Positions 1 to 8,535 of a stretch of DNA of 64,000 nt are shown piece by piece. This DNA comes from Lutibaculum baratangense AMV1 (GTDB lineage Bacteria > Pseudomonadota > Alphaproteobacteria > Rhizobiales > Tepidamorphaceae). The position numbers were made by a program, and so were the translations under genes. The number at the start of each line of letters is the position of its first letter. Position 1 is the first letter of the stretch. Where the stretch lies: the NCBI RefSeq assembly GCF_000496075.1, contig NZ_AWXZ01000018.1, forward strand, positions 86,498-150,497, in the 5' to 3' direction. The notes under the pieces are model-generated. The model was not told the origin of the DNA and made no database searches. It worked only from the letters and a program-made list of their open reading frames with translations.

Positions 1-1
1 G

Positions 2-760
2 CGCGTCACGAACCTCATGAAGAAGGACCTGCGCGAGATCGTCGATCCGCAGGAGGTGCGGCGGGCCGAGATCGTGGCGCGCCGGCTCGCCGACGCGATC
101 CGCGATCACCGCTCCCGGCGCAGGCGGGCGGCGCGACAGGGCGAGGCAATCGACTTCCGCCGGGTCGTGCGCAAGAGCCTCTCGAGCGGCGGCGAGCCGC
201 TCCACCTGCCGCGCCGGCGGCGGCCGGACAGGCCCGTTCGGCTGACGGTGCTGTGCGACGTCTCCGGCTCGATGACGATCTACGCGCCGGTCTTCCTCGC
301 CTTCCTCGCGGGGCTCGTGCGCGGCGACGAGACGGCCGACGCCTATCTCTTCCACACGAAGCTCGTGCGCATCACCGACGCGCTGCGCGACGACGACCCG
401 CTTCGGGCGCTCAACCGGCTGACGCTTCTGGCGGACGGGTTCGGCGGCGGCTCGCGCATCGGCACCGACATCGACCGCTTCGCCCGCACCTATGGCCGCC
501 GCTTCGTGACGGGCCGCAGCGTGGTGGTGATCATGTCGGACGGCTACGACACCGACCCGCCCGAGGTGATCTCGGAGGCGCTGAGGCGACTCAAGCGGCG
601 CGGCTGCCGCATCGTCTGGCTGAACCCGCTCCTCGGCTGGCAGGGCTACGAGCCCGTGGCGCGGGGAATGGCTGCGGCGCTGCCGAGCCTCGACCTCTTC
701 GCGCCCGCCAACACGCTCGCGGCGCTCGCCGGCCTCGAGGCCGAGTTTGCCCGCCTGTGA
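2..760 (+). CDS. coxE: CoxE-like VWA-domain protein, 5' end outside window
   Basis: The reading frame is open to the left edge, so the N-terminus is missing; the first ATG inside the window is at 17. The visible 250 residues hold an Arg-rich segment and then a von Willebrand A domain with the MIDAS motif DVSGS near residue 86 and a later MSDGYDTD loop. CoxE-family proteins work with a MoxR-type AAA ATPase (CoxD) to mature the Mo/Cu active site of aerobic CO dehydrogenase. The gene sits 8 bases before coxF and is followed by coxG, which is the coxE-F-G order known from Oligotropha. The coxBCMSLD genes would be expected just upstream, outside the window. Confidence 0.85.
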   Translation, partial: RVTNLMKKDLREIVDPQEVRRAEIVARRLADAIRDHRSRRRRAARQGEAIDFRRVVRKSLSSGGEPLHLPRRRRPDRPVRLTVLCDVSGSMTIYAPVFLAFLAGLVRGDETADAYLFHTKLVRITDALRDDDPLRALNRLTLLADGFGGGSRIGTDIDRFARTYGRRFVTGRSVVVIMSDGYDTDPPEVISEALRRLKRRGCRIVWLNPLLGWQGYEPVARGMAAALPSLDLFAPANTLAALAGLEAEFARL

Positions 761-768
761 GGACCGCC

Positions 769-1626
769 ATGACGCAACAGTCGCGCTTCGACAAGGTGGT
801 GGACGAGCTCCGCGAGCAGGGCCGCGCCTTCGCGATCGCCACCGTCGTCCGCACCGTCGCCGCCACGGCCGCGAAACCCGGCGCGAAGGCCGTGGTGCTC
901 GACGACGGCACGATCGCGGAAGGCTGGATCGGCGGCGGCTGCGCCCGCGGCGCCGTCGCGAAGGCGGCACTGGAGGCGATCGGCGACGGGCGGCCACGCT
1001 TCGTCAGCCTGATGCCGGAGGAGCTTCTGGAGGCCGGAGGCCTCAGCGCCGGCGAGGAGCGCGAAGGCGTGCGTTTCGCGCGCAACCGCTGCCCGTCGAA
1101 GGGCTCGATGGACGTCTTCGTCGAGCCGGTGACGCCGCGGCCGGAGCTCATGATCTGCGGCGAGAGCCCGGTCGCCCTGGCGCTCGCCGACCTGTCGGGG
1201 CGGCTCGACGTCAGCCGGACGCTGTGTGCGCCTGGCTTGCCGGCCGCGAAAGCGCCGCCCGTCGACCGCCTGCTCGACGGCTTCACGCTCGACACCACCG
1301 GTCGCAAGGATCGCTTCGCCGTCGTCGCGACGCAGGGCAAGGGCGACGAGGCGGCGCTGCGCGCGGCGGTTTCGGCCGGCGCCTCCTATATCGGCTTCGT
1401 CGGCAGCCGGCGGAAGTTTGCCGCATTGCGGGACAGGCTCGTCTCCGACGGGCTGCCGCCGGATGCGCTCGACGCGGTGAAATGCCCCGCCGGCCTCGAC
1501 ATCGCGGCGATCACGCCGGACGAGATCGCGCTGTCGATCCTGGCGGAGATCGTCGCGCACAGGCGCATGAGGCAGCGCAGCGCGGCCATGCCGGACGGTG
1601 AAGCCTCCGCTGGGAGGCTGCCGTGA
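769..1626 (+). CDS. coxF: XdhC/CoxF family molybdoenzyme maturation protein
   Basis: Protein of 285 residues. The N-terminal XdhC domain has the conserved WIGGGC segment near residue 50, and the C-terminal Rossmann-like XdhC domain carries GFVGSRRK and the family ending around DIAAITPDEIALSILAEI. XdhC proteins bind molybdenum cofactor, and their sulfuration partner loads it into xanthine or CO dehydrogenase. The frame stays open far upstream inside coxE, but ATG 769 is chosen because it follows the coxE stop by 8 bases and starts directly at the family N-terminus. It is probably co-transcribed with coxE and coxG. Confidence 0.85.
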   Translation: MTQQSRFDKVVDELREQGRAFAIATVVRTVAATAAKPGAKAVVLDDGTIAEGWIGGGCARGAVAKAALEAIGDGRPRFVSLMPEELLEAGGLSAGEEREGVRFARNRCPSKGSMDVFVEPVTPRPELMICGESPVALALADLSGRLDVSRTLCAPGLPAAKAPPVDRLLDGFTLDTTGRKDRFAVVATQGKGDEAALRAAVSAGASYIGFVGSRRKFAALRDRLVSDGLPPDALDAVKCPAGLDIAAITPDEIALSILAEIVAHRRMRQRSAAMPDGEASAGRLP

Positions 1627-1760
1627 GGAGGTGGTGGGCAGTGCTGCGATCTGTGATCCTACGACGGAATTCGCGCGAGCCGTTCCTGTCGGCCGATGCG
1701 GCCGATATGGTGGCTCGGGTCAAGCTTCCCTGCTGTTGAGCCACGAGGAGAGAGTGTCCC

Positions 1761-2234
1761 ATGGAAATGAAGGATGAAGTCCGCATCGCGGCGCCTCGCG
1801 AGCGGGTCTACGCGGCACTGAACGACCCCGAGGTCCTGAAGGAGTGCATTCCGGGCTGCGAGGAACTGACGAAGGTCTCCGACACGGAGCTCGAGGCGAA
1901 GGTCGTCCTCAAGGTCGGTCCGGTGAAGGCGAGGTTCGCCGGCAACGTCACGCTGAACCCCGAGAACCCGCCGGAGCACTTCTCGCTCCAGGGGCAGGGC
2001 TCGGGCGGCGCGGCGGGCTTCGCCAAGGGCGGCGCCGACGTCGTTCTCGAGGAGGACGGCGAGGAAACGATCCTGAGATACGAGGCGAAGGCCGATATCG
2101 GCGGGAAGCTCGCTCAGCTCGGCAACCGGCTCGTCCAGGGCACGGCGAACAAGCTCGCCGCGCAGTTCTTCTCGAACTTCGCCGAGAAGGTCGGTGCGCC
2201 GCAGCCGGAGCACGCGGCGCAGGAGCAGGCCTAG
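1761..2234 (+). CDS. coxG: CoxG family SRPBCC protein
   Basis: Protein of 157 residues beginning MEMKDEVRIAAPRERVYAAL, the typical start of the CoxG/SRPBCC (START-like) fold. CoxG is reported to help anchor aerobic CO dehydrogenase at the membrane, and CoxG-like domains bind hydrophobic ligands. A GAGGAGAG ribosome-binding stretch lies about 8 bases before the ATG. It follows coxF after about 130 bases with no recognised gene between them. Its last 4 bases overlap the end of the convergent RlpA-like gene. Confidence 0.85.
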   Translation: MEMKDEVRIAAPRERVYAALNDPEVLKECIPGCEELTKVSDTELEAKVVLKVGPVKARFAGNVTLNPENPPEHFSLQGQGSGGAAGFAKGGADVVLEEDGEETILRYEAKADIGGKLAQLGNRLVQGTANKLAAQFFSNFAEKVGAPQPEHAAQEQA

Positions 2235-2587
2235 CTTCTGGCGAGGCACACGCGGGCGACGCCGGCGTCCCGGAAGCCGAGGCGCATCGCGGCGGCCTCG
2301 GTGACGTCGACGACGCGCCCCTTCGCGAAGGGGCCGCGGTCGTTGATGCGCACGGTGACGGTGCGCCCGTTGTCCATGTTCTTCACGCGCATCTTCGTGC
2401 CGAAGGGCAGAGAGGGGTGGGCGGCCGTCATGCCGCGCGAATTCGCGATCTCGCCGTTCGCGGTGCGGTTGCCGTCGAGGCCGTACCAGGAGGCGCGCCC
2501 GCATTCGTGCCCGCTGCGCGAGGACGCGCAGCCGGCGAGGGCGAGGCCGACGAGGAGGAGGGCGAGAGGTGGCGCAGGGCTTCGCAT
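2231..2587 (-). CDS. rlpA: RlpA-like septal/DPBB lipoprotein
   Basis: Protein of 118 residues. It has a lipoprotein signal peptide ending in the lipobox LALAGC, then a double-psi beta-barrel with ASWYG, TANGE, LPFGT and the catalytic-type INDRGPFAKGR segment. RlpA proteins are outer-membrane lytic transglycosylases acting on denuded glycan strands. This copy has only the barrel and lacks the C-terminal SPOR domain of E. coli RlpA, so septal targeting is not assured. It is convergent with coxG. Confidence 0.85.
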   Translation of the reverse strand: MRSPAPPLALLLVGLALAGCASSRSGHECGRASWYGLDGNRTANGEIANSRGMTAAHPSLPFGTKMRVKNMDNGRTVTVRINDRGPFAKGRVVDVTEAAAMRLGFRDAGVARVCLARS

Positions 2588-2629
2588 GGCACAGGGGATC
2601 CCGGGGCAGCGGCCGGACGCGCGTGACGC

Positions 2630-2656
2630 CCCGGCGCCCTTCGAGAAGGCGCCGGG
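2630..2656 (-). terminator. GC-rich hairpin after the DMT gene
   Basis: CCCGGCGCC (2630-2638) and GGCGCCGGG (2648-2656) form a perfect 9-bp stem around a 9-nt loop. It lies about 30 nt downstream of the DMT transporter stop on the minus strand and before rlpA. There is no clear T-tract, so intrinsic termination is only probable. Confidence 0.35.
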
Positions 2657-2687
2657 CTTGGTAAAGAAAGGGTGAAGGGCTCGAGCC

Positions 2688-3602
2688 TCAGCCGCGCGCG
2701 AGGCGCCGCTCGCGCATGAAGACGTAGATGCCCGCAGCCACGATGATCGCCGTGCCGAACCAGGTCAGCGCGTCCGGAAAGTCGCCGAAGACGAGGAATC
2801 CGAGCGCCGTCGCGCTGATGATCTCGAGATACTGGAACGGCGCGAGCGTGCTCGCGGGGGCCTGCTGGAAGGCGAAGCCGATCAGCACGTGGGTCACCGC
2901 CGAGACGAGGCCCATGGCCGCGAGCCACCCCCAGGCGGCCGCGCCGGGCCAGGCGGGGGCGAGGACGCCGATCCCGAAGGTTCCACCGACCACGAGCGCC
3001 GCGGCGAGGAAGCCGGTGGCGAAGATGCCGGCCCAGAGCTGCAGGCAGATCGGATCCTCGTGGGCGGCCGAACGCCTCGTCAGGGCGAGATAGCACGCGA
3101 AGCAGGTGGCGGCCCCCAGCGGCAGGATCGACGCCGCCCCGAACTCCGCCCAGTTCGGCCGGATGACGACCAGCGCGCCGACGAGGCCGACCACGACGGC
3201 GGCGAGCCGGCGGGGGCCGAAGCGTTCCCCGAGCACGACGAAGGACAGGAGCGTCAGGATCAGCGGCTCGACGAAGAAGATCGCGATGGCGTTCGCCAGA
3301 GGGAGATGCTGGAACGCCCAGATGAGGAAGATCATCGCGCCGGCGAGGAAGGCGCCGCGCGCCGCGTGCAGCCGCCAGTGAGTGGAACGGATCGGGCGGC
3401 CGGTCCCCAGCGCGAGCGGCAGCAGGATCGCGGTCTGGAAGACGAACCGCAGGCATGCGATCTGGGTCGGCGACAGGCTCGTGCCGAGATGCTTCGCGAT
3501 GGCGTCGATGACGGGCACGACGAGCATGGCCGCGACCATGGCGGTCATGCCGAGCTCGGTTCGCGCGTCGCCGGCCATGCCGGCCGATTTCATCACTGCC
3601 AC
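2688..3602 (-). CDS. DMT-superfamily (EamA) transporter
   Basis: Protein of 304 residues with about ten hydrophobic segments arranged as two EamA repeats. The first repeat has the LSPTQIACLRFVFQ region after TM1, and the second has LAPFQYLEIISATALGFLVFGD, the usual TM9-10 signature of drug/metabolite exporters. It is likely an inner-membrane exporter or permease of unknown substrate. It is transcribed away from GtrA across a 139-bp divergent gap that contains the short palindrome GTGGTTACCAC (3650-3660). Confidence 0.8.
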   Translation of the reverse strand: MAVMKSAGMAGDARTELGMTAMVAAMLVVPVIDAIAKHLGTSLSPTQIACLRFVFQTAILLPLALGTGRPIRSTHWRLHAARGAFLAGAMIFLIWAFQHLPLANAIAIFFVEPLILTLLSFVVLGERFGPRRLAAVVVGLVGALVVIRPNWAEFGAASILPLGAATCFACYLALTRRSAAHEDPICLQLWAGIFATGFLAAALVVGGTFGIGVLAPAWPGAAAWGWLAAMGLVSAVTHVLIGFAFQQAPASTLAPFQYLEIISATALGFLVFGDFPDALTWFGTAIIVAAGIYVFMRERRLARG

Positions 3603-3741
3603 TTCGAGGACGCTCCAGGGACGCTCCGACCCGCTGCCACGGGTCGGCGGTGGTTACCACGGCGGAGAGCGCTTTCAAATCGGCGAGGAGGAGCGGCCCA
3701 TATGCCGCAGGGCGTTGAACTCCGGCAGGAGGTGGCCATCT

Positions 3742-4161
3742 ATGAGTTTCACGCCCGCAATTGCGAAAGAAATCATACCTACAATGTCGATCGGGCCGCA
3801 GTTCATGCGTTTTTGCCTCGTCGGCGGCGTCGCTTTCGTCGTCGACGTCGTCGTCCTCCTCGCGCTCCGCGAGCTCGGCTGGCCGCTCGTCGCGGCCCGC
3901 ACCGTCTCGATCTGGGCGGCGATGTCGGTCGCCTGGTTCCTCAACCGTCGCATGACCTTCAAGTCGGACGATCCCCGCCGCTTCCACGAATATCTGCGCA
4001 CGATGACCGCGAACGGCATCGGCGCGGTGACGAACCTCCTCGTCTTCACCGCGGCCCTCGCACTGTGGCCGGACGTCGGCACGATCGGGGCCTTCATGGC
4101 AGGGTCGCTCGTCGCGCTCGCCGTCAATTTCCTGGGCAATCGCCGTTTCGCGTTCCGCTAG
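3742..4161 (+). CDS. GtrA family membrane protein
   Basis: Protein of 139 residues with four transmembrane helices. It has the family features FCLVGG near the N-terminus, WFLNRRMTF after TM2 and a closing VNFLGNRRFAFR. GtrA proteins are thought to flip or present polyprenyl-linked sugars for cell-surface glycosylation. The frame is open further upstream to 3382, but AGGAGG at 3727-3732 sits 9 bases before ATG 3742, which fixes the start. No sugar-modifying partner lies next to it. Its stop overlaps the stop of the convergent flavoprotein gene by 4 bases. Confidence 0.85.
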   Translation: MSFTPAIAKEIIPTMSIGPQFMRFCLVGGVAFVVDVVVLLALRELGWPLVAARTVSIWAAMSVAWFLNRRMTFKSDDPRRFHEYLRTMTANGIGAVTNLLVFTAALALWPDVGTIGAFMAGSLVALAVNFLGNRRFAFR

Positions 4162-5042
4162 GGCCGCAGCCTCCGCTCGATCGCCTTCGCCGCGACGACC
4201 CCCTCGCCGAGGGCCGTGGCGACGCAAGGGTGCGCGCGGCCGGCGATCTCTCCTATGGCGTAGACGCCCGAAGCGCTCGTCTCGGCGGTGTCGCGGGCGG
4301 TCACGGGATGGCCCCGCGCGTCAGTGTCCGGCGGCGTCGCGAGGATCCCGAGGTCGGGCCTGAAGCCATACATCACGAGCACGCGGTCGTAGCGGCGGCC
4401 GTTCACGGCGAGGCCGTCCGCGCCCACCTCGTACGGGCCGGCCGTGACGCTGCCGGCGGGAACGGCCGCCACGAAATCGGGCCGTGCGCGCACCGAGCGC
4501 GCGTATAGGTCGACGCGCCTTGCTCCCTTCTCCAGGACGAAGGCCGCGTTCTCGAAGCCGTTGTCTCCGCCGCCGAGGACCGCCACGTCGAGGCCGGCGA
4601 ATTCGTGGTGGAAGATCTGGGCGCCCGGGCCGACGAGGATGCGGGGGTCGTCCGGAAATCCGTCCGCCACGGGGCTGCAGCCGCCGGCCAGGACGACGGT
4701 GCGGGCGGCGATGGGAACAGCCTGACCGTCGACGCTCAGAAGGAAGACGTCCCGTTCCCGGCCGACCGAGGCGACGCGGGCGCCGCAGCGCAGGTCGACG
4801 CCGGAGAGCTCGAGGCTCCGCGCGATCTGCCGCGCGAGATCCTCGCCGGTCGCGCCGGGCGAGGTCGCGAGCCAGTCGTTGCGATAGGGGCTCTTCGCGG
4901 TGGCGCCACCCGGACGCGCGTCCGCCTCGAGCAGCACGGGGCGGAGGCCGAGCCTGGCGAGCCAGACGGCGCAGGAGGCGCCGGCCGGCCCCGCTCCCAC
5001 GACCGCGCAATCGAAAGGGTCTGCGTCCTGGTCCGATGTCAT
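4158..5042 (-). CDS. NAD(P)/FAD-dependent oxidoreductase, thioredoxin reductase-like
   Basis: Protein of 294 residues with the FAD-binding GAGPAG motif near residue 16, a second nucleotide site VLGGGDNG in the middle, and a C-terminal FAD contact around GVYAIGEIAG. The overall plan is thioredoxin reductase or ferredoxin-NADP reductase type 2. The redox-active CxxC expected in thioredoxin reductase is absent, so it is not a standard TrxB. The electron acceptor is unknown. It ends against GtrA and is followed upstream by the MBL hydrolase gene on the same strand after 34 bases. Confidence 0.8.
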   Translation of the reverse strand: MTSDQDADPFDCAVVGAGPAGASCAVWLARLGLRPVLLEADARPGGATAKSPYRNDWLATSPGATGEDLARQIARSLELSGVDLRCGARVASVGRERDVFLLSVDGQAVPIAARTVVLAGGCSPVADGFPDDPRILVGPGAQIFHHEFAGLDVAVLGGGDNGFENAAFVLEKGARRVDLYARSVRARPDFVAAVPAGSVTAGPYEVGADGLAVNGRRYDRVLVMYGFRPDLGILATPPDTDARGHPVTARDTAETSASGVYAIGEIAGRAHPCVATALGEGVVAAKAIERRLRP

Positions 5043-5076
5043 GAGGTCTCCTGCGTCGCCTGACGACGCAGATACG

Positions 5077-5898
5077 TCAAGACCCCGGCAGGACGATCAG
5101 CGTGCGGCTTCGCGGCAGCGTGCCGAAGGAGACCTCGATCGACGCGGAAGAGCGCATGTCGACCTCGTAGCCCTCCTCGCGGGCCCGCGAGACGAAGCGC
5201 TGGAGCGTGGAGGGGCCGAAGAAGTGCATGGGGATGACGACGGGCGCGTTGATGAGGGCCAGCGTCTCGAACATGCCCTCCTGGTCGAGCGTATAGGAGC
5301 CGTCGACGGGGGCGAGGACGATGTCAATGCGGCCGAGCGCGTCCAGATGCTCTTTCGTGGGAACGTGGTGCAGGTGGCCGAGATGCGCGATGCAGAGGCG
5401 GGCCACCTCGAAGACGAACATCGAGTTGCGGTCGTACTCCGTCGTGTTCCAGCCGCGGATGTTCGTCGTGACGTTGCGCAGCCAGACATCGTCGACGGTC
5501 AGGTCGTAATGGGCCGGCTCCGCTCCGTCGCCCCAGCCCGGCAGCAGAAACTCGATCGCCGGGTCGGGGTTCGTCGTGTGGTGCGAGGAGTGGGCGATGT
5601 TCATCGTCGCGATGCGGGGCGTGCGGGGCGGGCGCTGCCAGTCGCTGTAGTCGGTGACGATCGAGACGCCGGCCGGGCTCTCGATCCAGAAGCTCGCGTG
5701 ACCGAGGAAGGTGATGTCGACCATGTCCTCGGCCTGTGCCACGCGCATCGACGCCGTCTGGAGGTAAGGGATCGGCGGCCCGGCGATCAGGCGCGGGCAC
5801 TTCTCCGGCTCCCGGGCGCCCTCCTGCGCGGCGGCGGGCGGGACGACGGCCAACCCGAGTGACAGGATTCCGGCAAGCAGCAGGGCAGCCTTTCGCAT
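5077..5898 (-). CDS. Exported MBL-fold metallo-hydrolase
   Basis: Protein of 273 residues with an N-terminal signal peptide (LLLAGILSLGLAVVPPAAAQ). The metallo-beta-lactamase core has ITFLGHASFWIES, a metal-ligand stretch AHSSHH, a further HLGHLHH cluster and a late VVIPMHFF. It resembles the UlaG-like branch of MBL hydrolases, but no substrate can be assigned. Export to the periplasm is predicted. It lies upstream of the flavoprotein gene on the same strand and may be co-transcribed with it. Confidence 0.75.
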   Translation of the reverse strand: MRKAALLLAGILSLGLAVVPPAAAQEGAREPEKCPRLIAGPPIPYLQTASMRVAQAEDMVDITFLGHASFWIESPAGVSIVTDYSDWQRPPRTPRIATMNIAHSSHHTTNPDPAIEFLLPGWGDGAEPAHYDLTVDDVWLRNVTTNIRGWNTTEYDRNSMFVFEVARLCIAHLGHLHHVPTKEHLDALGRIDIVLAPVDGSYTLDQEGMFETLALINAPVVIPMHFFGPSTLQRFVSRAREEGYEVDMRSSASIEVSFGTLPRSRTLIVLPGS

Positions 5899-6283
5899 GC
5901 GCTCCGTCCCCTCTCGTCGCCGCGGCCGATCCGGATCCGCGCGTCAGGAAGCCAGCATCGGGAAGGAAGCGTGCCACGCCCGAGAGGCCGTATTCCAGCT
6001 TGGCCCCCATCACGAAGACGTGGGCGAGGATTGGGGCACCCGCAGGTGGCACGGCGATGTTGCCGTGCAGCAACGGCGCAATCGACAAGCTCGAGCTGCC
6101 ATTTTCTCAACCTTAACCTGCCCTTAAGGGGCCCCATTTAACTTGCGTTTTCACGGGGACCGGCGGTTCGCGCCCTGATTTTCGGCCCATCCCGAACGGC
6201 ACCCTCGGGATGGGGAGACGTGGACCGCCAACGCCGTCGATGGGATTTGAGGTATCGCGTCGTCCCGGAGGCGCAGTCGGTCT
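5899..6283. other. Divergent intergenic region, no gene recognised
   Basis: These 385 bases separate the MBL hydrolase (minus) from the penicillin-binding protein (plus), so two promoters are expected. The most AT-rich part is around 6095-6150, with CCTTAAGG and TTTAACTTGCG. No conserved protein can be seen in any frame. Confidence 0.5.
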
Positions 6284-8431
6284 ATGGTCGAACAACGAAA
6301 GCGCGCGAGACGAGCGCGAGCCGCCGGAACCCGGATGAACAACAACGATCTGCGCCTGTCTCCCGAGGATCGTATCGCGGGACAGGCCCCGAAGCGTGGC
6401 AAGAGCGGCCGCGGCCGGCCGCCGCGCCCCGAGCGCGGCCAGAAGCGTCCGCGCCGTCGCCGCAGCTTCGTCGGCCATCTCTTCCGGCTGGGCGTCACCC
6501 TCTGCTTCTGGGGCGGCATCGCGGCGATCGGCCTCATCGGCTATTTCGCCCTCCAGATGCCGTCGATGGACGAGCTCGCGGTTCCCGAGCGGCCCGCGAA
6601 CGTGATGGTGGTCGCCGCCGACGGTCGGCTCGTGGGCAATCGCGGCGAGACGGGTGGCGAGGCGGTGCGGCTCTTCGAGCTGCCCTCCTACGTGCCCGAG
6701 GCGGTGATGGCGATCGAGGACCGCCGCTTCTACGAGCATTTCGGCATCGACGTGATCGGCCTCGGCCGCGCGATGCTCGCGAACCTGCAGGCGCGCGGCG
6801 TCGTCGAGGGCGGCTCGACGCTCACCCAGCAGCTCGCGAAGAACCTCTTCCTCGAGCCCGACCGGACGATCGAGCGCAAGATCCAGGAGGTGCTCCTCGC
6901 GCTCTGGCTCGAGCGGGAGTACTCGAAGGACGAGATCCTCGAGATGTACCTCAACCGCGTCTATCTCGGCGCGGGGGCGACGGGTGTCGAGGCGGCCGCG
7001 CAGCGCTACTACGACAAGTCCGCGCGCGACCTGAGCCTCGCCGAGGCCGCGACCATCGCCGGCCTCCTGAAGGCGCCGTCGCGCCTCGCGCCCACGAACA
7101 ATCCGGAGGCCGCCGCGGAGCGCTCCAAGCTCGTCCTCAACGCCATGGTCGAAGAGGGCTTCATCAGCCAGTCGGAGGCGGTGGACGCGCTCGCGCACCC
7201 GGCCGAGGTGAAGGCGACCGGCAAGGGCGACAGCCGGGGCTATGCCGCCGACTGGGTGATGAACCTCGTGCCCGCCTATGTCGGCAAGATCGGCCGCGAC
7301 ATCGTCGTCGAGACGACGCTCGACCTCGACATGCAGGTGTCGGCGGAGAGCGCGCTCAAGGCGACGCTCGACGAGGAAGGAGCCGCCAAGGGCGTGAGCC
7401 AGGGCGCCGTCGTCGTCATGACGCCCGAGGGCTCCGTCAAGGCGCTCGTCGGCGGGCGCGACTACGTGAAGAGCCAGTTCAACCGCGCCGTCGAGGCGAA
7501 GCGCCAGCCGGGCTCGGCGTTCAAGCCCTTCGTCTACGTCGCGGCGATGGAGCTCGGCCTCACGCCCGAGACGCTGCGGCGCGACGCGCCGATCTCCTAC
7601 GGCAACTGGACGCCGGCGAACTATGCCGGCAAGTATCGCGGCGCGGTCACGCTGACGGAGGCCCTGCGGGATTCCATCAACACCGTGGCCGTCCAGCTCG
7701 CCTCCGAAGTGGGCCCCGAGCGGGTGATCGACGCGGCCCGCCGCATGGGCATTCGCGAGAAGCTCGCCCCCAACCTGTCGATCGCGCTCGGCACCTCCGA
7801 GGTCTCGCCGCTCGACCTCGTCGCGGCCTATGCGCCCTTCTCGAACGGCGGCATCGGCGTCGTCCCGCACGTGATCACGCGTATCCGCACCACCGAGGGC
7901 GACGTGCTCTACGAGCGCCAGGGCTCCGGGCCCGGCCGGGTGATCTCGAAGGAGGTCGTGGGCGAGATGAACTACATGATGAACCAGACCGTGTCCTCCG
8001 GCACCGGCAGGAACGCCGCCTTCGGCGACTGGCCGGCCGCGGGCAAGACGGGCACCAGCCAGGAATCCCGCGATGCCTGGTTCGTCGGCTACACTGCCCA
8101 CATGGTCGCCGGCGTCTGGATGGGCAACGACGATTCCAAGCCCACGAAGGGCGTTACCGGAGGCTCCCTGCCCGCCAAGGTATGGCAGAAGGTGATGGCC
8201 AAGGCGCACGAGGGCGTGCCCGTCACCGACCTCCCGGAAGAGTACGTGCCGCACGGCGACAGCCCGGACGTGATGGTCGACAACTCGCTGCCCTGGCTGC
8301 AGGGGAACGAGCAGCCGCAGCCGGCCACCGCGCAGATGCAGGACCCGGCCGCCCCCGTCCAGCCGGCACCGTCGGACGGGGGCTTCTTCAACATCGACCG
8401 CGGCTTCCTCGGCCGGATCTTCGGCGGCTGA
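6284..8431 (+). CDS. Class A penicillin-binding protein (PBP1A family)
   Basis: Bifunctional peptidoglycan synthase of 715 residues. A basic, disordered cytoplasmic tail of about 60 residues is followed by one transmembrane anchor. The glycosyltransferase domain has EDRRFYEHFG near residue 144 and GGSTLTQQLAKNL. The transpeptidase domain has SAFK (SxxK, about residue 409), SIN (SxN) and KTGTS near residue 587. It polymerises and crosslinks glycan strands in the periplasm. ATG 6284 is kept because GGAGG lies 12 bases upstream; an internal ATG at 6335 would remove only part of the basic tail. Confidence 0.93.
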   Translation: MVEQRKRARRARAAGTRMNNNDLRLSPEDRIAGQAPKRGKSGRGRPPRPERGQKRPRRRRSFVGHLFRLGVTLCFWGGIAAIGLIGYFALQMPSMDELAVPERPANVMVVAADGRLVGNRGETGGEAVRLFELPSYVPEAVMAIEDRRFYEHFGIDVIGLGRAMLANLQARGVVEGGSTLTQQLAKNLFLEPDRTIERKIQEVLLALWLEREYSKDEILEMYLNRVYLGAGATGVEAAAQRYYDKSARDLSLAEAATIAGLLKAPSRLAPTNNPEAAAERSKLVLNAMVEEGFISQSEAVDALAHPAEVKATGKGDSRGYAADWVMNLVPAYVGKIGRDIVVETTLDLDMQVSAESALKATLDEEGAAKGVSQGAVVVMTPEGSVKALVGGRDYVKSQFNRAVEAKRQPGSAFKPFVYVAAMELGLTPETLRRDAPISYGNWTPANYAGKYRGAVTLTEALRDSINTVAVQLASEVGPERVIDAARRMGIREKLAPNLSIALGTSEVSPLDLVAAYAPFSNGGIGVVPHVITRIRTTEGDVLYERQGSGPGRVISKEVVGEMNYMMNQTVSSGTGRNAAFGDWPAAGKTGTSQESRDAWFVGYTAHMVAGVWMGNDDSKPTKGVTGGSLPAKVWQKVMAKAHEGVPVTDLPEEYVPHGDSPDVMVDNSLPWLQGNEQPQPATAQMQDPAAPVQPAPSDGGFFNIDRGFLGRIFGG

Positions 8432-8535
8432 GGCGCCACCGGCCGCTGGTGGACGAGCACCCGCGAGAGCGGCTGCCGGCAAAATATTAACCTTAACGGC
8501 TCTATCCTCGGCGGGTCTTCCACGGGGGCCAGCCC

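Noticed and set aside
1654..1659. TGATCC before coxG as a sigma-E promoter
   Set aside because: The bases 18 positions downstream are AGCCGT, not a TA-type minus-10.
3650..3660. GTGGTTACCAC palindrome between the DMT and GtrA genes as an operator
   Set aside because: Only five-base arms, no linked regulator and no second copy; too weak to call.
4158..5042. Annotation as thioredoxin reductase
   Set aside because: FAD and NAD motifs fit, but the essential CxxC is absent.
5897..6127. A 76-codon frame in the MBL/penicillin-binding-protein gap
   Set aside because: No ribosome site, no recognisable fold, and it occupies an expected divergent promoter region.
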